A stretch of 64,000 nt of DNA from Citrus sinensis (taxonomy: Eukaryota > Streptophyta > Magnoliopsida > Sapindales > Rutaceae), in the NCBI RefSeq assembly GCF_022201045.2, contig NC_068557.1:29985501-30049500 (forward strand), given 5' to 3'. This document shows, piece by piece, positions 49,101 through 60,125 of this stretch. Made by a program: the position numbers and the translations under genes. The notes below the pieces were generated by a model. The model ran no database searches and was not told where the DNA came from. It saw nothing but the letters and a program-made list of their open reading frames with translations. Positions within the stretch are counted from its first letter, which is position 1. The number at the start of each line of letters is the position of its first letter.

Positions 49101-49971
49101 CTTAATCACTTTTTTGATCGGCTACAAGTTTTTAATTAAACAATTTCATACTATTCGTTAGAAATATATATAATATTCCTCATCATGCAGGCGATCTATC
49201 ACCACGTTATTCAACCAGGCACCACACAATTAAAAGTCAGTTCCTCGTTGATTCTTTGGCCTTCTTTTTCCAAACTATGGTTTTAGAATTATGAGAACTA
49301 AAGAATCGTGTTTTAATCACTAGCTTCTGCACGGACTCGAAATTTCTAAATTCCTCATGCATGGGATCCACACACTTTCATTTCTCCCATTAACATATTT
49401 GACATTTTGGGGGGTGCTTATTAGTTGAATTAGTGAACTTTCTTATATTAAGATCTAAAGTTAGAACCTTACTCGTAAGCAGAGAGAGGAGATTGAAATG
49501 TCGTAATGCTAAATAATTTTTTTTTATATATATATTACAAAACAATTGATTTTAGATACTAGTAGTACCTTAGATATTTTCCATTGAAAATTTGACCAAA
49601 TTTAATTTTTAGAAATAAGGTGGATATGTGGTTGTGATGTTAACACGTAAGCAGACAATTATTCAATAAACTTTTTCCATATGCACTAGCAATAATGCTA
49701 TATTTTAGTCTTATTTTGTGCTGTAACTTTTAAGCTGCAATCACTGTCAAAAAAATTGTAGTAATAAAATAAAAATTAATAGTGTATAGTAAATATGGCT
49801 ATTAAATAATAATGTTAACAAAAATAGCAAAGATATTAAAGTTTTTAACGTAAAAATAACTGATCAAATTAATTTACTTTTCAATTTACAGTAACTAGTG
49901 TTTAATAAACATTTTAGTGTTGTAGTTTTTAAACTATAATTGTCTAACCTCAATACTAAATGGGACCTTAC
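46117..49971. other. 3.9-kb intergenic region, no gene seen
   Basis: AT-rich with chance frames only (for example 47664-47930). An (AT)n run is at 48172-48193. No recognisable element. Confidence 0.45.
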
Positions 49972-49974
49972 TAA

Positions 49975-50334
49975 GGCTCCGTTTGGTACAGCTTATTAAA
50001 TAGAGCTTATAACAGTAGAGCTTATAGCACTAGAGCTTATACCAATAGAGCTTTTGGACAAAAAGTCATTGGGTGTTTGGTTGTCAATAAAAAAAGTACT
50101 TTTGAACCATTAAATTGTGTGATATTTTTTATATTAGATATTTTTAGAAAAGCTCTATAACCTCTACTCCCAAAAGCTCAAATTTTGGGCTTTTGCTAGT
50201 AGAGGTAAATTAGCTTATTTAAGCTAAAAAAACTCTACTAAAAAAATAACCAAACACCATAAAAAATTTTAAAAAGTGCTTATACGATTAAATAAGCACT
50301 TATGGCTCTTAAATAAGCCATATCAAACAGGCAC
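49975..50334. mobile_element. Tourist-like MITE (PIF/Harbinger type)
   Basis: A 360-bp element with ends GGCTCCGTTTGGTACAGCTT and, inward from the right, GTGCCTGTTTGATATGGCTT, flanked by TAA on both sides (49972-49974, 50335-50337), the target duplication of PIF/Harbinger elements. The interior carries several repeats of AGAGCTTATA near the left end. No coding capacity. Confidence 0.82.
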
Positions 50335-50337
50335 TAA

Positions 50338-51670
50338 GTTCAAATACTTAATTAAGATACTTGCTGATGTGTCATCAATCATTTAATGCCATGTGTATGA
50401 TAATAATTGATTTTATTATCAATTATTAATCTATTATTTTTATAACTCAATTAATGGTTGACACATAATATGCCATATTATTAAGTATCCTAATTAAACA
50501 TCCAAAGAGAAGGAAGCATAACATTACTCATACACTAATTACTAAATTTAAAATCATCATAAATATGTGAAATTACATTGGATGTTGATGTGCTCACAAT
50601 TGATGATGTTAACACCACTAGACTTTCTTGGTAGGGTGTGAGACTGCGACTCTGAATATATGTAGTGTATATACTTCAATCAAACTTTCCATTTTTCAAT
50701 TTTATTTATGCTGGTTTCGTCGCAATTTCCATTAATATTACAACTTTTTAAAAAGCAATCCTTGACACCTAGATATTTTGCACAAACGAATGTAATTAGC
50801 AATTAGCGGTGTGTTTGCCTCTTGGAAAGGGATTGAATTTGCTATAAAAGGAACCGGAATGAATTTTAAATGGGATCCACAAATTTTAAGAAATAAGAAT
50901 TACATTTTTATAGAGAATTTGAGAATGAAAATGAGATAATGAGAACGGAGAGTGTATTGATATTTTTACACATAAATAGAATAAAAAATTCATTTTACCC
51001 ATTTAAATACTAGATGATGATGATGATGATGATAATAATAATAATAATTACAGTAAAAATATTTGCTCTTTATTTTGTTAGTGAACAAATACATAATTAT
51101 AACTACGAGCATTTTAATAACTTGTGACAATTCATTTCGATTACAAGATAAAATAAACATATTAATAGAAATATAACTCTATCTCTAATTCTGATTCTAT
51201 TTCTGTTTCTGATTCTTGTAACTCAAGTTAATAATTTACTATTATTTTTATTCATCATCTTGATTCCAACTTATTCTATTCTTACTCATTCCTTCCGATT
51301 CCGAAAAATTAAAGAACCGTAAGTCTGTTGTGATGAACACGTATAGGACACTCTCTTAAGCTTTGCCAATGGAGTCAAGGTTAAGTCAAAATACCCTTTT
51401 ACGGTTAAAGCCGAAATTCATACAGTGGATTTTGTAAATTCTGAAAAAGTGATAGGCCCACAGCAACATTAACAGCGAGCCAGCAAGCTCCCCCACCATC
51501 CTCTCATCAAATTAGCAAACGCTTTTTCAGTAGCATCTCATGATAGTAATAGTCTTTTGTTTCTTTTTTCGTCGGCAATTGACTTTTCTTTTCCGTGATA
51601 AAAACCCAGGCAAAACTTACATCTATTAAGTAATTTAAGGAACTAACAGAGGGAAATAAAAATAATCCTG
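50338..51670. other. intergenic region and bHLH promoter
   Basis: A possible decayed MITE at about 50811-51325: one end has GTGTGTTTGCCTCTTGGAA and the other, read inward, CGGTTCTTTAATTTTTCGGAA, with AT-rich core and (GAT)n/(AAT)n runs at 51013-51050. No clear target duplication. The final 300 bases are likely promoter and leader of the bHLH gene. Confidence 0.35.
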
Positions 51671-52439
51671 ATGGAGAACAACCCTAGTTCCTCTAGAACT
51701 GACAGAAAAACCATTGAGAGAAATAGAAGAAATCAAATGAAGGCCCTTTACTCCACTCTCAATTCTATTGTGCCCCATCAAAGACCTATGGTATATATCT
51801 CTCTCTCAACAACATTAATTTTCTAACTGATCATTTCTGTTTTTCTTTTCGGTTTAATCAACATGGAGTTGCAGGAAGCGACATCACTACCTGATCAGCT
51901 AGATGAAGCTACCAAGTACATAAAGAGGTTACAGACAAACTTGGAGAGAATGAAGGAGAGAAAAGAGAGGTTAATGGGAATTGAAAAGCCTGATGCAGCT
52001 GCAGCCACAAGCAGCAGTGGGAATAGTAGTGGAACAATAACGACCGGGTTAAGGTCACCGCAAATTGAGATTCACGAAATGGGTTCGGCTTTGGAGGTGG
52101 TTTTGACAACTGGGTTGGATTTTCAGTTCATGTTTATTGAGACTATTCGCTTGCTCCACGAAGAAGGTGTTGAAATAGTCAATGCCAGTTTCAATGTTGT
52201 TGAAGATACCATCTTTCACACAATACATTCCAAGGTATTATTAATTAAGTTGCACAAACATATTACATATATAACAATCATCTTTAGGTTTTCTAATTAA
52301 GAATGTTTCAGTGGTTTACAAATTTCTTTTGGCTGTTTAAATTGTGAAGCAGATTGGAGATTCTGGGTCGGACCATGATGCTTCAGCAAGGATATCAGAG
52401 AGACTGAAGAAGTTTGGCCAAGATGGTAGTGCATTTTGA
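51671..52439 (+). CDS. BHLH162: bHLH transcription factor, bHLH162-like
   Basis: Three phase-0 exons (51671-51790, 51875-52234, 52353-52439) encode 188 aa. Exon 1 holds the basic region and helix 1: RKTIERNRRNQMKALYSTLNSIVPHQ, with the Glu and Arg residues that contact E-box DNA present (ERNRR). Exon 2 begins with the loop and helix 2 (EATSLPDQLDEATKYIKRLQTNLERMKERKERL), then a Ser/Ala-rich linker. An ACT-like C-terminal region follows (IEIHEMGSALEVVLTTGL, LLHEEGVEIVNASFNVVEDTIFHTIHSK), and exon 3 adds GDSGSDHDASARISERLKKF. This short single-bHLH layout matches Arabidopsis bHLH162 and the related bHLH118/120/125 group. Nuclear. The first exon was found by splicing and is needed for DNA binding; the large open frame in exon 2 alone would lack the basic region. 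Confidence 0.9.
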
Positions 52440-52899
52440 AGTATACGGTAAGATGCATGATTCCTTTTTTATGGAGGAAGCATGTAAGGTTCATCACTCA
52501 ATATATTTGCATCAATATGATCTAGAAACCTAAATGCTCTAATTAAAAAGTGTGCCCATTGAGGATTTTTTGTTCTTAGTAGTCTTTCCATCTTGGTTTT
52601 TGTGTTGATGCAGTTGAAAAAAAGAACTGTATTTGACTGTCTAGCTATCGACACAATAACCCTAGCTAATTAAAGTGTGATTAGAGTTCTGTGTGTTATT
52701 AATTAATTCTAGTTAAACTACGGCTAGTGCAGCAGCTTTTGAATATTTCATCTGGTAATGTGTTCAGACGACTATTTGCTTTCAAATGCTACGATAATTG
52801 CTTGATTAATATTGGATTACACTTAGTTGCTTGATTAATTTTGGGTTACACTTAATTTGATGATCATAATGTGGATTTGATAAAGCTAGCGTTAATTAT
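52440..52899. other. bHLH gene 3' region
   Basis: Likely 3' UTR and spacer. No other gene seen. Confidence 0.5.
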
Positions 52900-54920
52900 T
52901 TATGCTTCTGCTGGTTATATCTTATTGGCTACAAATGGGCACATTTGGTCTCGTCTGTTTAGATTAATATATAAAAATCTTGACCTCTCAATGTTCCTTG
53001 TTCATCACATGTTGACTTTGACATTCCTTCCATTCTTATATTAAATAGCTAGATTAACATGTAATGTTTACATACAAGTACAGCATGTATCTTCTAAATT
53101 GTTAGAGGAGATAATCAATTTGGTTGCGACTTTTGAATTTGAGATTGGTAATATTGGAAAATCATGTTTGTATTCAACTTATATATACAATAGATATATA
53201 TGGCTACTAGTTTTGAAGACTTTAGCAAGATGAGTGGCAACTGGCAAGAGTATAAAGATCTTCTAAATGTGTCAAATTGTTTGTAAAATTAGATACACTT
53301 TTTTTTAGGTGTGAAAAAATGATTTTTTTTTTTTTTTTTTGAAAGAGTGAAAAAATGAGTTTATTTCCTTCTTCTTCCTTTTTTTTTTTCCTTTCTTTTT
53401 CCCCACTTCAAAGATGATTGATGACTGGTCATTTATATGTTTGAAGCAGTCAAGAAGACTGACATGGGATGAAGTCATGAAGGGTATTGAAGGGATATGT
53501 TGTTGAAGGATTGCACGCATAAATATAATATTTGTTTCTCGCGGGTCCATTTCCTCATGAGGCCATATTTGCAATTTAATTTTAGAGCATAAAATATTTT
53601 TTCATCATCAAATAAATCAGAAAGTAGAAATTTAAACGAGTATTGATTCTTCTGAGCTGAGGAAAATATTTAAGTGACAGAGAATAGAGTTTCATTTATT
53701 TTTTTTCCCCCTCAACTACTTGTGCTAGAAAATAAATAAAGTCTAAGTCAATCTGAACACAATAATGTTTACAGTTACATAATTTGTATTTAACTAATAA
53801 TATCACTAGACATCCCATGTTGAAATTAATTTAGGCTTTTTCAAGTTTTCAAACCAACAGGACCCATTCCTCTTTGCGTTGTAGTGGTCTAGTTACACAA
53901 CACTGCTCATCTTTATATATGCTATCGTGGTAATTTGGGTGCATTTGGCCTGCCGGATTAAATTAGATATGATAGTATTAGGTTAACTAGGATTGTACTG
54001 GATATTAAATAGCCAGATTGCTAGAACATGCAATGTTCACAAGCGACTGCATGCATATTATTCTAAATCCTACACTTTAGAATTTGAGATTGGTATGAGA
54101 AATCAAATCATGTTTGCAATCAGCTTATAAAACATTTATTATATGGCCACAGATTTTGAAGACTCCGGGAAGATGAGTGACAACTAGCAAAAGTAAAAGA
54201 ATATTTCTATGTCAAAATTGCTTGTAAATTCAGATGCACTTTGGTTTAAGGTGTGAGAGAATGAGTTTGCTTTCTTTATTAATTTCTTCCTTTTTAATTA
54301 AACCCGTCGAAGATTATTGATGACTGGCCATATGTTTGCATGTTAAAAGCGCTAATGCAAGTCTTCAGACACAATTGCATATTAATTGATGTATTAATTA
54401 ATGAGAAGAGACATTTTAGTAATAAAGTCAATTAATATTGCACGTAGAGGTTTATTTCATCATATTATGTACAACAGAACAGAATAATGCATAAAGGGCA
54501 ACAGTGTATGTTGCCATGCAATGCGATATATATATATATAGAAAAAGAAAAAAAAAAGGTGCCACATGGTTACTGTTTTAATTTTTCCTTCAAGACTAGA
54601 AACTTAGAAAGTAAAATAAAATGGAGCGTAAATCTGAATGCATTGGCTTATATGATTATGGCCATAGCAGAAGAGATCTCCTTCCTTATCCACTCATTTT
54701 GTGGCTACATCAATTCCAGTGCTGGTAATCAGTAATCAGTGTAGCTAATAAATAAAAGCATATTACCCAGTTTTGAGGCACGCAAGGCTGCTTCGAGTTT
54801 TCAAATCAATGGTGGGGTTGGTGGGATCCATCCCCTGTGTTGTTGTGGTCAGGGTTCAAACTTCAAAATGTTTATCCATACACTACGCAATTATACTACG
54901 ACACTGCTCAGTGCCAAGTT
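52900..54920. repeat. diverged direct repeats, period about 0.9-1.0 kb
   Basis: Segments around 52930-53470 and 53910-54370 share blocks in the same order: CATTTGG, TATTAAATAGCYAGATT (53039 and 54003), GAATTTGAGATTGGTA, TTTTGAAGACT, AAGATGAGTG, GCACTTT/ACACTTT and GATTGATGACTGGYCAT. A third partial copy (54775-54920) shares AGTTTTCAAAYCAA, a GTTGTGGTC-like block and ACACTGCTCA with 53838-53910. Spacing is 964 bp for the clearest pair. No coding frame survives. The order suggests tandem duplication of sequence 3' of the bHLH gene, followed by decay. Confidence 0.65.
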
Positions 54921-54962
54921 TAGGAGAGATTTATAAACAGTTTTAATGTATTACAATTAACT

Positions 54963-55710
54963 AATGGGGGTGGGCGTTGGTTAGGATCGATTTGGTTTTG
55001 GAATAAATTTTTTATTTCGGTTTAATTCGGATTTGAAATTTTAAAAAAAATCATCCAGTCTTTAAGGATAATAAAAATAGAATCGAAACTAATAGTTTAG
55101 TTTGGTACGATTTCTTAATTTTTCAGTTCGGTTTTAATTTTTTAGTTTGGTTTTGATTTTTCGGTGATGGTTTAGATTAACAAATTAATTTTTTGGTTCG
55201 GCTTAACTTGTACACAAGATCTACTACGATCAATGTATAATAAATAAAAATAAATAATTTATAAATTGGTATTCACAAAAAAAAAAAATTGCAATCATTT
55301 TGGACTATAATGAAGAATTTTCGTAATTATTATGACTATCTTTAATATAAAAAAATTTGGACTAAAATTTAAATAAAATAAATTAAGTTTCCATGCCATA
55401 ATAGTTTTATCAAAACTTTAGGGACCATAACAATATTTTACCCAACAACTTCCTTTCAAGGTGGACCCTCTTTAAAAGTTTACAAAAAATATTACGACAT
55501 AACAAAATTTCTACATGCAAACATTTCGTAAACATTGGGTGATACTAAAATTTTATAAAGGATAGGGATCAAAATGATATTATCGATTCAGTTCGGGTTT
55601 TGTTACTCTCGGTTCAATTTCAAATGGTTTGGTTTGGTACTTTTACATTTTTTTAGCTTTAAAAATATTGAATCGAAACTGAAAAAAACCTAACCATTAT
55701 GCGTGTGTGT
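54963..55710. mobile_element. decayed hAT-like non-autonomous element
   Basis: Left end AATGGGGGTGGGCGTTGGTT and right end, read inward, ACACACACGCATAATGGTTA; both carry TGGTTAGG close to the border and resemble plant hAT termini of the GGGGTGGGCRTTCGGTT kind. Flanks AATTAACT (54955-54962) and AATTAAAT (55711-55718) are an 8-bp duplication with one difference. Subterminal GGTTTGGTT, GGTTCGGTT-like and TTTCAGTTCGGTTTT motifs are repeated. No transposase. Confidence 0.55.
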
Positions 55711-55861
55711 AATTAAATTTAATATAACTATTATTTATATGGTGATTTTTTAAAATAAATACGCATATGTCATAGCATCATTTACTTGTTATATTTCTGA
55801 AATCATACCTCTAATATATTCTAAAATTTCTCCATCTTTAGATATATTAACAATATTTTAT

Positions 55862-56189
55862 TGTCACTTCGGCCTTGGCCGAAGTGGTGGGCTGCTGCCC
55901 TCACAAGCAGTTCTAGCCCCCACAAAAGCATTGTGGGGGCTAAATGTTCTTTATATTTAAAAATCTTTCTCCCTTGCGAAATGCAAGTGGAGTATGGACA
56001 TCCCTCTCCTGTGAGAGGTTATTTGTCTGGGCATCTACTTCATAGAATTCAATGTAATAATGTAAGTTCCAATCATGTATATCTGATTGTAAATATCAGT
56101 GTAATATCTCTGCTACAATAGCAGTTGTTGTAAATATCTGTGTAATGCAGTAATCTGATGATTAATCAGTATTCCAAAAAAAAAATAAC
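55862..56189 (+). mobile_element. tRNA-derived SINE with poly(A) tail
   Basis: Box A (TGGCCGAAGTGG) and box B (CAGTTCTAGCCCCC) are spaced about as in a tRNA. A body of about 230 bp follows, ending in an A tract and TAAC. ATTTTAT occurs at both flanks (55855-55861 and 56190-56196). The chance open frame across it is not a gene. Box A lies in a short palindrome CTTCGGCC-TT-GGCCGAAG. Confidence 0.6.
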
Positions 56190-56212
56190 ATTTTATCAAA
56201 GACTTTCAACCG

Positions 56213-56213
<1 letters not shown>

Positions 56214-56263
<50 letters not shown>
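56214..56263. repeat. (AAT)n microsatellite
   Basis: About 16 AAT/ATA units, ending in AACAAC. Confidence 0.9.
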
Positions 56264-56266
<3 letters not shown>

Positions 56267-56368
56267 CTAAATACTTATAATCTATAAATGATAATATTAA
56301 AAAAATAATATAACCACACGCACAAACCCAGGTGGGTGCAGGTTTGAATAGACACAGGCTGACAGACG

Positions 56369-57566
56369 TAGGGATGGCAAAATCTGGGTCCGGGTGCGGG
56401 TTTAGCCTTTCCGGATCTGGACCCGGACGCATATTTTTTATACCGGACCCAGAAATAAACCTGCCTTTTCCACTCCGGGCCCGGTCCGGGTTCAACCCGG
56501 GAAAATTCGGGTTCCCAGATTGCTGGTTTTCAACCCGGATTGATGAATCCAATTGAAAAAAAAAACTAAATTCAATTGAAAAATCAAATAGAAATACAAA
56601 TCCAGGATTTTAGCAAATCAAGTACAAATTTAGGTTTTAAACAAACCAAATACAAATCAGCTCGTTCAATTCTTGGTTCAATATCATCATCATTATTGCT
56701 GCATTTAAATCAAATCGATCACGTTTCCAGCACTTTAATCTATTAACAGCAACATCCAAGACTTTCAGTTTTCAACCCGTGAGTAGTTCTCCAGATTTGT
56801 TGAGTGGTCGTTTTGAACCCTTCGAAACGGATTGCCTTATTTGTTAAAACTTCCTCCACCAAGCACTGTTCTAATATGTGTACGCCTGCATCGTGTGCAC
56901 TCCCCTCAATAGCAACTACCTCGCATTCTTCCTTGGGAAGAGAAAGGGCAGTATAGAACCGATGTAACTCCTCAGAGTCCATGTAGAGAACAGATGAAAG
57001 ACCGAAAGAGAAAGTTGAGATGAGTAGGCGAAAGAGATAAGAAAGTGAAAGCACTTCGGTTGAGTGAATTATCACAGCCAACAATTAAAAAATATTTCAA
57101 AATTAAATAAACTATAAATAATGATGATGATGAACAACCGCATCACCGTTGGTTACCGGTCGCGCCAAAGAAGACAAGGAAACAGCGGCTGGTGATTATG
57201 ATGATGAACAACCGTGAAGGTGAAAACGATGATTTGATGAAGATGAAGATGAGCTAAAGAGGGACTGAGAGAGGAAATGGTCGATGCGGCTGTGAAAGTG
57301 TAAATGAGCTAGGGTACCATTTGGCATTTGGGCTCTTTTTTTTCCTATTTATATTAAAAATAAATTTAAAAAATTAATATTAAAATTAATAAATATCCAG
57401 GTCCGGATTCTGGATATACGGGTTCACCTGAACTCGGAACCGGACCCGGATATATGCGGGTTTTGAAAATGGTATCCGGATATCAGATTTATTTAATCCG
57501 GTACTGGTTGAACCCGGTCCGAAAAATCCAGGTTTCGTCTGGGTCCGGGTTGAATTGCCATCCCTA
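56369..57566. mobile_element. hAT-type element carrying a LINE ORF1 fragment
   Basis: A 1198-bp element with perfect 12-bp inverted ends TAGGGATGGCAA and GC-rich subterminal GGGTCCGGG/CCCGGACCC repeats at both ends. Flanks GACAGACG (56361-56368) and AACAAGCG (57567-57574) agree at 5 of 8 bases, and all three differences are A/G transitions, so a decayed target duplication is likely. Between the ends lies a minus-strand frame resembling the N terminus of a LINE ORF1. No transposase. Confidence 0.75.
56743..56982 (-). pseudogene. fragment resembling LINE ORF1 N terminus (DUF4283 type) inside a hAT element
   Basis: From ATG 56982, 79 codons read MDSEELHRFYTALSLPKEE... and end with IWRTTHGLKTESLGCCC before a stop. 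The pattern (acidic start, leucine pair, then CLVEEVLTNKAIR, then IWRT.GL..ES.G) matches my memory of the DUF4283 region at the start of plant LINE/zinc-knuckle ORF1 proteins. The frame ends where the conserved domain would continue, so it is a fragment. The bases upstream on the minus strand could be the LINE 5' UTR. Family assignment is from pattern recognition only. Confidence 0.45.
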
Positions 57567-57574
57567 AACAAGCG

Positions 57575-58195
57575 TGACTGGTCATTTTTCACTTCTCCAG
57601 ACTCTCATCGATACCCATAAATATTAGGCTCAAACTTTTTGTTCATTTAGTTTGAACATTACGAAAAATATTTAGTTTGAAGGAAATCATTAATAGAAGG
57701 CTAATTAATAATAGTACACATACAAATTAGTTATGTCTACAAACTAGTATGCGCATTAACTAAGTTGATCTGTATGCATCCAATTGATCAACTGTTTTTA
57801 ATTTAGTATTAAAAATCAACAAATTAATTTGTAAACTAAAATATTTAATCTTTTGTTTCACTTACCGATTCAAAAATGTCAACAAAAATTAATTACCTGT
57901 ATATGGTTGCTTGATGCAGTAAATGAGGCATCTCCTACATCATGAACCTAATTAGCTTTTAAAAACATTAGAACTTAAGCATATCTAAAGAGAAAATAAA
58001 ATTTAAAAAAATTTGCGCACCTCTAACTTAAAAAATAAATAAATAAAGTACTTTAAAATTATCAAAATTTGAACACAGGCAACTTAAGTTTAACCAAATA
58101 ATATGGATTTTTAATCCAAAGCGATGTGATTGGATTTGGATGGTAGTATTTTAAATAACTCGGGGTGTATTTCAAAATCATGGCCACTTATCAAA
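57575..58195. other. intergenic spacer, no gene seen
   Basis: AT-rich, no coding frame. The right end passes into the eIF3d promoter. Confidence 0.5.
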
Positions 58196-58378
58196 TGGGC
58201 CAGAAAGGGCTGGGTTCGGTTTATGTCGGTTGGGTTCATCTGGCCCAAGTAACACACCCTACACATAGTACACAATCTCAAGTAGGCAAAAGGCAAGCTC
58301 ACAAGTTGAAAAACGGGTTGAACTGGCACTCTTTTATCTGATTATATTAACTTCAACTTCACCGAAATCAAAACCCTA
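58196..58378 (+). promoter_or_regulatory. eIF3d promoter: two site II motifs and telo-box
   Basis: TGGGCC (58196-58201) and its reverse GGCCCA (58242-58247) are followed by a telo-box AAACCCTA (58371-58378), 26 bases before the ATG. This is the usual architecture of plant translation-machinery genes (TCP and telo-box factors). Function inferred. Confidence 0.6.
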
Positions 58379-58403
58379 GCTTTTTCACTTCAGTCTAATC
58401 ACA

Positions 58404-60125
58404 ATGGTGAGCGGCGAATTTGAGATCGGAGCCGTTCCATTCAATCCTGACGGCTGGGGCCCACCGGAATCAACGGCAACCACAACCGCTGCCCTCCCTC
58501 TCCACGTGCCGTTTGCCCCCTTCTCCCGATCCGAAAAACTTGGTCGGATCGCGGACTGGACCCGCAACGCATACAACAATCCATCAAACCGCCAAAACGC
58601 TAGCAAAAATCCGGCCGACACCGTTTTCGACTTCTCCGCCGACGATTCCTTTCCTCTGTCTGCCAATCCCGACGACGACTCCTCCTTCCGTCTCGTGGAC
58701 GGCAAGCCTCCACCGCGTCCGAAGTTTGGCCCTAAGTGGCGGTTTAATCAGCACCACCGTCCTCAGTTGCCCCAGCGCCGCGACGAGGAGGTGGAGGCCC
58801 GTAAGCGCGAGGCTGAAAAAGAGCGGGCCCGACGTGACCGCCACTACAACCTCAACCGTTCTAACGTCAACCAGACCCGACGTGAAGCTGCAGTTTTCAA
58901 ATCCTCTGTCGACATTCAGCCCGAATGGAACATGCTTGATCAAATTCCCTTCTCAACTTTTTCAAAACTTTCCTTCTCTGTTTCGGAGCCTGAAGACTTG
59001 TTATTGTGTGGGTCCCTTGAGTACTACGACAGGTCGTACGATCGTGTCACGCCGAAGAATGAACGTAGGCTCGAGAGGTTTAAGTACAGGAACTTCTTCA
59101 AAGTTACTACCACTGACGATCCAGTGATTCGTAGACTTGCTAATGAGGATAAAGCAACGGTTTTTGCAACGGATGCAATTTTAGCAACGCTTATGTGCGC
59201 GCCCAGGTCAGTTTATTCGTGGGATATTGTGATTCAACGAGTTGGGAATAAGTTATTTTTTGATAAAAGGGATGGGTCACAGTTAGATTTGTTATCTGTT
59301 CATGAGACCTCTCAGGAGCCTTTACCTGAGGCTAAAGATGATATAAATTCTGCTTATTCGTTGAGTGTTGAAGCAGCTTATATTAATCAGAACTTTTCAC
59401 AGCAAGTTTTGGTTAGGGATGGTAATAAGTTGACATTTGATGAGCCTAATCCCTTTGCAAATGAAGGAGAGGAGGTAGCTTCCGTAGCTTATAGGTACAG
59501 AAGGTGGAAGCTTGACGATGATATGTATCTTGTTGCGAGGTGTGAGGTGCAGAGTGTTGTGGATGTTAATAATCAGAGGTCGTTTTTGACGTTAAATGCT
59601 CTTAATGAGTTCGATTCCAAGTACTCTGGTGTTGATTGGAGGCAGAAGTTGGAGACTCAAAGGGGTGCGGTTTTAGCCACTGAGTTGAAGAACAATGCTA
59701 ATAAGTTGGCAAAATGGACTGCACAATCGTTGTTGGCGAGTGCTGATTTGATGAAATTGGGATATGTTTCAAGGGTTCATCCACGTGATCATTTTAACCA
59801 TGTGATATTGGCTGTGATGGGGTATAAGCCAAAGGATTTTGCCACCCAGATTAACTTGAGTACTGCAAATATGTGGGGAATTGTGAAGAGTATTGTGGAT
59901 TTGTGCATGAAGTTGAATGAGGGGAAGTATGTGCTTGTGAAGGATCCATCTAAGCCGCAAGTGAGGATCTATGAGGTTCCTCCAGATGCATTTGAGAATG
60001 ATTATGTGGAGGAGCCTTTGCCAGAGGAGGAGCAGGTTCAGCCACCTACTGAGAATGCTGAAGGAGTGGAGGCAAATGGAGCTGCAAATGATTTGGATGA
60101 TGTTGTTGTTGATGCTCAAGCTTGA
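58404..60125 (+). CDS. TIF3D1: eukaryotic translation initiation factor 3 subunit D (eIF3d)
   Basis: An intronless gene of 573 aa from ATG 58404. The N terminus MVSGEFEIGAVPFNPDGWGPPES is the conserved eIF3d start, followed by FAPFSRSEKLGRIADWTR. A basic Arg-rich stretch comes next (EARKREAEKERARRDRHYN), then the large core with WNMLDQIPFSTFSKLSF, ICGSLEYYD-like LLCGSLEYYDRSYD, DPVIRRLANED and ATDAILATLMCAPRSVYSWDI. Its later part has VLVRDGNKLTFDEPNPF, YRYRRWKLDDD, EFDSKYSGVDWRQKLETQRGAVLATELKNNANKLAKWTA and SRVHPRDHFNHVILAV. The tail is acidic. eIF3d binds mRNA at the 40S exit side and has a cap-binding pocket in the core. Length agrees with plant orthologues and no break was seen. The symbol follows the Arabidopsis gene. 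Confidence 0.96.
   Translation: MVSGEFEIGAVPFNPDGWGPPESTATTTAALPLHVPFAPFSRSEKLGRIADWTRNAYNNPSNRQNASKNPADTVFDFSADDSFPLSANPDDDSSFRLVDGKPPPRPKFGPKWRFNQHHRPQLPQRRDEEVEARKREAEKERARRDRHYNLNRSNVNQTRREAAVFKSSVDIQPEWNMLDQIPFSTFSKLSFSVSEPEDLLLCGSLEYYDRSYDRVTPKNERRLERFKYRNFFKVTTTDDPVIRRLANEDKATVFATDAILATLMCAPRSVYSWDIVIQRVGNKLFFDKRDGSQLDLLSVHETSQEPLPEAKDDINSAYSLSVEAAYINQNFSQQVLVRDGNKLTFDEPNPFANEGEEVASVAYRYRRWKLDDDMYLVARCEVQSVVDVNNQRSFLTLNALNEFDSKYSGVDWRQKLETQRGAVLATELKNNANKLAKWTAQSLLASADLMKLGYVSRVHPRDHFNHVILAVMGYKPKDFATQINLSTANMWGIVKSIVDLCMKLNEGKYVLVKDPSKPQVRIYEVPPDAFENDYVEEPLPEEEQVQPPTENAEGVEANGAANDLDDVVVDAQA

Noticed and set aside
55861..56121. 86-codon plus-strand frame
   Set aside because: It lies across a SINE with Pol III boxes and a poly(A) tail and has no protein similarity.
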